Assembly (NCBI GenBank): GCA_905221605.1
Contig: CAJNDS010002154.1
Location: 182,001 to 246,000, forward strand
Reading direction: 5' to 3'
DNA length: 64,000 bases
DNA from: Symbiodinium natans
Lineage: Eukaryota; Sar; Dinophyceae; Suessiales; Symbiodiniaceae
Numbering within the stretch: position 1 is the first letter of the stretch; each line of letters starts with the position of its first letter. Position numbers and translations under genes: made by a program. A model generated the notes under the pieces. The model was not told where the DNA came from. It made no database searches and saw nothing but the letters and a program-made list of their open reading frames with translations. Shown in pieces: positions 59,845 through 64,000 of this stretch.

Positions 59845-60235
59845 ACCCCAACCGCACCAACGTACCAATGCCCCAATCATTTGGGCCCATGATTGGGACA
59901 AAACCCCAACCGCACCAACGTACCAACGTCCCAATCATTTGGGCCCATGATTGGGACAAAACCCCAACCGCACCAACGTCCCAATCATTTGGGCCCATGA
60001 TTGGGACAAAACCCCAACCGCACCAACGTACCAACGTCCCAATCATTTCGGCCCATGATTGGGACAAAACCCCAACCGCACCAACGTACCAACGTCCCAA
60101 TCATTTCGGCCCATGATTGGGACAAAACCCCAACCGCACCAACGTACCAACGTCCCAATCATTTCGGCCCATGATTGGGACAAAACCCCAACCGCACCAA
60201 CGTACCAACGTCCCAATCATTTCGGCCTATGATTG
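59845..60235. repeat. Tandem repeat, about 50-64-bp unit with a built-in hairpin
   Basis: Six or seven units of CCCCAACCGCACCAACGTAC followed by CAACGTCCCAATCATTT(C/G)GG and CCCATGATTGGGACAAAA. Each unit holds CCAATCAT and ATGATTGG, perfect 8-base complements around an 8-base loop. Unit length differs only by loss or gain of the ACGTACCA segment. Confidence 0.95.
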
Positions 60236-60249
60236 GTACACGGGATGAA

Positions 60250-60690
60250 CTGATGCACCAATGTACCAATGTACCAATGTACCAATGTACCAATGTACCA
60301 ATGTACCAATGTACCAATGTACCAATCATTTCGGCCCATGATTGGTACACAGGATGAACCAATGTACCAATGTACCAATGTACCAATGTACCAATCATTT
60401 CGGCCCATGATTGGTACATAGGACGTTTGTACCAATCATGGGCCAAAATCATTGGTACATTGGTACATTGGTACATTGGGTCATGGGTCGTCCTTTGCAC
60501 CAATCATGGGCCCAAATCATTGGTACATTGGTACATTGGTACATTGGGTCATGGTTGCACCAATCATGGGCCCAAATCATTGGTACATTGGTACATTGGG
60601 TCCTGGGTCGTCCTTTGCACCAATCATGGGCCCAGATCATTGGTACATTGGTACATTGGTTCATTGGTTCATTGGTTCGTTGCTGCGTTG
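60250..60690. repeat. Large inverted repeat of (TACCAATG)n and (CATTGGTA)n
   Basis: Left arm: TACCAATG octamers (60258-60330 and 60358-60395) with CCAATCAT...ATGATTGG hairpins. Right arm from about 60430: CATTGGTA octamers with ACCAATCATGGGCCCAAATC blocks, i.e. the complement of the left arm. The centre is near 60415-60435. The right arm itself repeats three times with a (G)TCCTGGGTCGTCCTTTGCA-type spacer. Confidence 0.93.
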
Positions 60691-60701
60691 GCACTATCTG
60701 T

Positions 60702-60715
60702 AAACCCTAAACCCT
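60702..60715. repeat. Short telomere-like motif
   Basis: AAACCCTAAACCCT immediately right of the inverted repeat. Confidence 0.6.
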
Positions 60716-60920
60716 CTGTGTGTGTATGTAGGGTGTATGTGTTGTATGAAAAGGTGGAGCTTCCACCCGCATCGTGTAGGTATATTGTAGTACATATAGG
60801 CCCCAGAAAAACGAGAACAAATACCCTTGTACTCCTTAGTCCCAAACCCTGTTTGCCCCCTGCCCAGGCAACTCGACGTCAACGACTTCGTCGTTTTTTC
60901 TTTTTTGGTTGGGGCACGGT

Positions 60921-61114
60921 GTTTATAAACAGGGTCGGTGTTTATAAACAGGTTTTATATTTACTATTCTTATTGTATACAGGTACACTAAATATTTTGG
61001 AATATATATCCATATGCATATTTCCACTTAGTGCGCCTCGGCTGCATTTAAAGGGCATCTGTCAAACTACTGAATGCACGCAGTTTTGTAGACAGGGTCG
61101 GTGTGTATAAACAG
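60921..61114 (+). promoter_or_regulatory. GTTTATAAAC palindromes upstream of the small gene
   Basis: Perfect 10-bp palindrome GTTTATAAAC at 60921-60930 and 60940-60949, and a one-mismatch copy GTGTATAAAC at 61103-61112. The longer direct repeat CAGGGTCGGTGT(T/G)TATAAA occurs at 60930 and 61093. The last copy is about 70 bases before the proposed ATG at 61182. TATA-like core and repetition suggest a promoter or replication-protein binding site. This is inference. Confidence 0.6.
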
Positions 61115-61181
61115 CTGGTGCAATGCGCACGAGGCTCCAGACTAGCTCGCAGGTAAGTTTAGCTAGAGTTTAGAGTCCAGA

Positions 61182-62010
61182 ATGAAGCGAGCCGCAGTTG
61201 CAGGGACTGTGGAGGTCGCTGATGGAAAGTGTGTTCTTCGTCTCACCAACCTTTCGTTAGATCCGCAAGATGCCGGGCAGACACATAGCGCTTCTTCTGC
61301 ATCTCCAGTCGACAAGGCCCTTTTGTCTTGTGTACAGTGTATAAGTTGCGTTAAAGTGTAACGTTTGTTTTGCTTGAGTTGCCTCTTGTCTTTTGGGACA
61401 GGCCGTGCCAAACATCAACGATATGTTAGTGAAGATAAAGACGAATGCAATCCCCGTGCACAGCACCAAGAAAGACCTCACGAAACGGCAGATCCTCAGT
61501 TTCATCAACCATCTCCAGAAGGATTGCGGCCTTGAGCGGGGAGAGAACGGCGGCTGGAACGATGCACTTCAGTCCAAACTCTACACATGGTTCTTGAAGT
61601 GCAAGAAAGGTAGGAGCCAACACCAGCTCGCCATAGAGGACGCGCCCAAGCCGAATGCTGCCGTGAATGAGCCGGACACACCCAAGCCAAATGTTTCCAC
61701 AGACGATGCCCCGGACTCTTCATCAGAATCAAGCAAGTCGGATTCCTCCTCGTCGTCTTCTTCTTCTTCCAAAGGGAAGGTGGATACGTCACGGGCTTCT
61801 TCTTCCAAGGGTAAGGTGGATACGTCACGGGCTTCTTCTTCCAAGGGTAAGGTGGATACGTCACGGTGGGATTCAGACTGGCACGATGTTTGGGCTATGG
61901 TGAGCTCCTTAGCAGAATCGGCCGGTGCATCCGCCAAAAGGCAGCGCATCGTCAAACAGCTTTTTCACACAGTGGAGCAATCCAAGAAGGCTTGGGATGA
62001 TGCTGAGTGA
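61182..62010 (+). CDS. Small Ser-rich protein with a KGKVDTSRA repeat, first gene of the terminal module
   Basis: Function unknown. Best model: exon 1 61182-61331 (50 codons from ATG, MKRAAVAGTVEVADG onward), a 70-bp intron 61332-61401 (GTACAG...GGGACAG) and exon 2 61402-62010 with stop TGA, both phase 0, giving 252 residues. If the intron is not used, translation could start at ATG 61423. Visible parts: a helical block (KKDLTKRQILSFINHLQKDC, then WNDALQSKLYTWFLKCKK) that resembles a small DNA- or protein-binding domain but matches no family I know; an acidic Ser run; three 36-bp repeats (SSSKGKVDTSRA at 61762-61797, 61798-61833, 61834-61869); and a C-terminal amphipathic helix (RQRIVKQLFHTVEQSKKAWD). 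The next gene starts 268 bp downstream on the same strand. Confidence 0.72.
61762..61869 (+). repeat. Three in-frame 36-bp repeats
   Basis: Three consecutive copies of a 12-codon unit encoding SSSKGKVDTSRA (the last ends in Trp). Copies 2 and 3 are nearly identical at the DNA level. Copy 1 differs by synonymous changes (AAAGGGAAG for AAGGGTAAG), so the expansion happened within a coding frame. Confidence 0.95.
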
Positions 62011-62204
62011 TCAGTACATAGATACCCAGAGGTGGTGGGTGCATCGACAGGCTAGCATATGAAAATAAACGGTGCTTTGACGCAGCTCTGCTTCTTCCAC
62101 ATGCGTGCCGTTACATGAATGTGCTCTGCAATGTGCGTGTTGCAGCTTTCTGTTTCGAAGAAATATAACAACATGTTCGCAGCAAATTGACACCACAAAG
62201 ACAC

Positions 62205-62234
62205 GTTTATAAACGCACGGGGCTGTTTATAAAC
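62205..62234 (+). promoter_or_regulatory. Two GTTTATAAAC palindromes before the large ORF
   Basis: GTTTATAAAC at 62205-62214 and 62225-62234, each followed by GCA and 20 bases apart start to start; the second ends 44 bases before the ATG at 62279. The 19-20-base spacing matches the pair at 60921/60940, arguing for a shared regulatory or replication element in front of both genes. Confidence 0.65.
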
Positions 62235-62278
62235 GCATAGACGCCAAGCCGCCCGCCTTGCTTTCCTCTGTCGCCGTC

Positions 62279-64000
62279 ATGTCTCATCCACCTTCTGCCT
62301 ACATCAAAGCCACGGAGGAGGTTAAGTCGCTCGTCTTTGCCGAACTCAGTACACCCATGTTCATTCGACAAGAACAAACAAGCGGACAGATCCAGGACAT
62401 ACCCTTCAAGGAGCTGACCAACCAAGCCCGCGTGAAGATTCTCATAGAAGTCGTGAAAGATGTTCACCAAGACACTGTGAATTTTGATCATCTTCAGGCT
62501 CGTATGTCGGAGAACGACTACTTGAACATGCCGGCCCCATTTCGCTCCAAGATGAACCTGAGGACTGATTACAAGATGCAGATTGCTGTGGTGAAAACTG
62601 GTGAATCCCTTTTCACAGTCTTGAAGCACTACACCTTCGAATCCAAAACCCCTTCGCTCAAAAACGTGCAGGATATGGTGTACGGCGAGCCATATCTCAT
62701 CGACTTTTCACCTTGCTACAAGTATGGCCCCCTTGCTCTCCAGCTTATGTTGGAACGCATGTCGACCTGGATAGCATCTTACCATCGCATCACTGGCAAG
62801 CCGAAGGAGGAAAAGAGGCGGGAGCCCAGTGACCTTCAGGTGGGGTTCGACTACATACGAAAGCATGGCCCCAGGACCAACATCGGCAATCAACAGACTG
62901 AATGGGCCGAAATCGAGGTCAACAGGCCCCAAGGTCCCCTGACTGGCTGGTCGTCCGGGTTGGTCAAGGAATGTCTTCGGGGGCACTCCAACTCCGTCGT
63001 CTTCTCCACCCCAATCACTGACTACTACCTGACCCTGCACGACGTGGCGGGCTGGTTCCTTGATGATGTGTTGATGGAGATTCTTGGGGACCTGCAGAGC
63101 AAGACGCTAGTCTTCATGGGGTTCGCCGAGAAGGGGAAGACCCCAGTGGCAGAGGCCATTTCCATGGCCCTTAGCGAGTACTACATCTTGAAGGAAAACA
63201 TAAACGCACACCCCTCTTTCAGACTCTGCAGTTCACTTGACCAACTCAGGGGAGAGTCCGGTTGCAAAGAGAGACCGGACATTCTCGACGATCCCGACAC
63301 CTCCCAGGTACCAATCTCCAAGCTGAAGAGCTTCCTTGACTCGACTTTGGTAGAGACACACACAGTGGAACGGTGGACCGCCTCACGCTTCGTCCAGCAC
63401 CAGCTAAGGATCATTTGTGACAACCGCGTCAATGAGGATGCCGAGCCCCAAGATGAGGACCTGACCGAAATTCCCTTCAACGCTTTCCTCGATATGATAA
63501 CCCCAGCCTTTGCAGACAAGTGTGGGCGGCAAGATATGATGGCTTGCTTGAAGAGGGCACATTGGATTGTGAACATGAAATATGGCGTCTACCTTCGACG
63601 TGCAGGCACATGTACTGACCCAGTTCGTCGAATCCACTACACCGACGGAATCCAAGATTTCCTTAGCCCTGAAGGAAGGAAGGTCATTGGGCACATGAGG
63701 GCTGGAAACAAATCGCCTCCAGTGGACTGGGCTGACAAACGGCAATGGTCACATGACCTGATCACAATGCTGATGGAGTCTGACCAGAAGCCCCCGCGCA
63801 CCATGGTGATCATCGAGCAACCTTCTCCATTTGACAGTGAATCCGAGCCCACTCGACGTGAGACAAAGCCCACTCTCCCTTTCAGTGGAAGAGTATGTCA
63901 AGCTCATTTTGCACAAGTGGCCCAGGCTCGCCCGCCCAGCCAGGAGGCTCCCCGCGCCCCGGCCATGCTGGTAAAGGAGGAAATCCCTGACAGCAGGGCC
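62279..64000 (+). CDS. Superfamily 3 helicase-like (Rep-like) P-loop ATPase, runs off the window
   Basis: An intronless frame of 574 codons from ATG 62279, still open at the last base. Walker A is GFAEKGKTP (residues 281-289). Walker B is RPDILDDPD (332-340) followed by SKLKSFLD. A motif-C-like strand ends IICDNR (378-383). Order and spacing (about 50 and 45 residues) fit the SF3 helicase core of small DNA-virus and CRESS-type replication initiators, but the match is distant. Residues 1-270 are unassigned. A YIRK motif (192-195) recalls the nicking Tyr motif of HUH Reps, but no convincing HUH motif precedes it at the usual distance. The C-terminal part (from about 510) becomes Pro/Ser/Glu-rich. 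Clean third-position variation and no internal stops argue for selection or recent origin. Lack of introns in an intron-dense genome suggests a mobile, viral or retrocopied source. Confidence 0.85.
   Translation, partial: MSHPPSAYIKATEEVKSLVFAELSTPMFIRQEQTSGQIQDIPFKELTNQARVKILIEVVKDVHQDTVNFDHLQARMSENDYLNMPAPFRSKMNLRTDYKMQIAVVKTGESLFTVLKHYTFESKTPSLKNVQDMVYGEPYLIDFSPCYKYGPLALQLMLERMSTWIASYHRITGKPKEEKRREPSDLQVGFDYIRKHGPRTNIGNQQTEWAEIEVNRPQGPLTGWSSGLVKECLRGHSNSVVFSTPITDYYLTLHDVAGWFLDDVLMEILGDLQSKTLVFMGFAEKGKTPVAEAISMALSEYYILKENINAHPSFRLCSSLDQLRGESGCKERPDILDDPDTSQVPISKLKSFLDSTLVETHTVERWTASRFVQHQLRIICDNRVNEDAEPQDEDLTEIPFNAFLDMITPAFADKCGRQDMMACLKRAHWIVNMKYGVYLRRAGTCTDPVRRIHYTDGIQDFLSPEGRKVIGHMRAGNKSPPVDWADKRQWSHDLITMLMESDQKPPRTMVIIEQPSPFDSESEPTRRETKPTLPFSGRVCQAHFAQVAQARPPSQEAPRAPAMLVKEEIPDSRA

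Noticed and set aside
59845..60690. CRISPR-like array
   Set aside because: Repeats are contiguous with no unique spacers, and the host is eukaryotic.
62279..64000. HUH endonuclease domain in the SF3-like protein
   Set aside because: HLQ at residues 71-73 and YIRK at 192-195 recall Rep motifs II and III, but they are about 120 residues apart, much more than usual, and no motif I is evident.
1..64000. tRNA, rRNA or spliced-leader RNA genes
   Set aside because: I scanned for B-box-like GGTTCGA motifs and for the dinoflagellate spliced leader sequence and found no complete candidate. A covariance-model search would be decisive.

Overview
This window looks like nuclear DNA of a photosynthetic dinoflagellate, most like a Symbiodiniaceae alga. 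Four things point there. A chlorophyll synthase gene is split into many short exons. Most introns that can be placed through protein homology begin with GA or GC and end AG|G, which is known for dinoflagellates and rare elsewhere. Telomere-like TTTAGGG repeats are scattered in the interior. All genes recognised over about 48 kb lie on one strand. Base composition appears near 50% GC, and simple repeats are abundant. I saw no tRNA, rRNA, CRISPR array or bacterial operon. Long open frames are poor guides here because exons are often only 30 to 110 bases, so genes were assembled from short homologous or heptad-bearing exons.

Layout. Positions 1-10.6 kb are almost gene-free: a 60-bp minisatellite, degenerate telomeric repeats, CT tracts and a cluster of GTTTAAAC palindromes. 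From 10.7 to 59.2 kb the recognisable genes are all on the minus strand. In order of position they are a coiled-coil gene with 66-bp exons (10.7-16.4 kb), the last exon of an unidentified gene (16.9-17.1 kb), a microbial-type (type 1) rhodopsin (20.6-22.4 kb), chlorophyll synthase (25.2-28.0 kb), a GT48 1,3-beta-glucan synthase (about 30.2-33.8 kb), a repeat-rich stretch with few weak coding signals (35-47 kb), and a large coiled-coil gene built from tandemly duplicated 39/42-bp micro-exons (47.6-59.2 kb).

At 59.85-60.69 kb there is a large inverted arrangement of short tandem repeats, and beyond it coding switches to the plus strand. The final 3 kb hold a compact two-gene module: a small Ser-rich protein with a 12-residue repeat, and a 574-codon frame, open to the window end, with Walker A, Walker B and motif-C-like signatures resembling superfamily 3 helicases. 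Copies of the palindrome GTTTATAAAC precede both genes. This module is the best candidate for an undescribed mobile or virus-derived replication system. The micro-exon array is the best candidate for an unusual gene architecture.

Functional links. The rhodopsin (light), chlorophyll synthase (pigment) and glucan synthase (wall or storage glucan) genes are neighbours, but nothing in the sequence shows they are co-regulated. Shared orientation is normal for dinoflagellate gene blocks.
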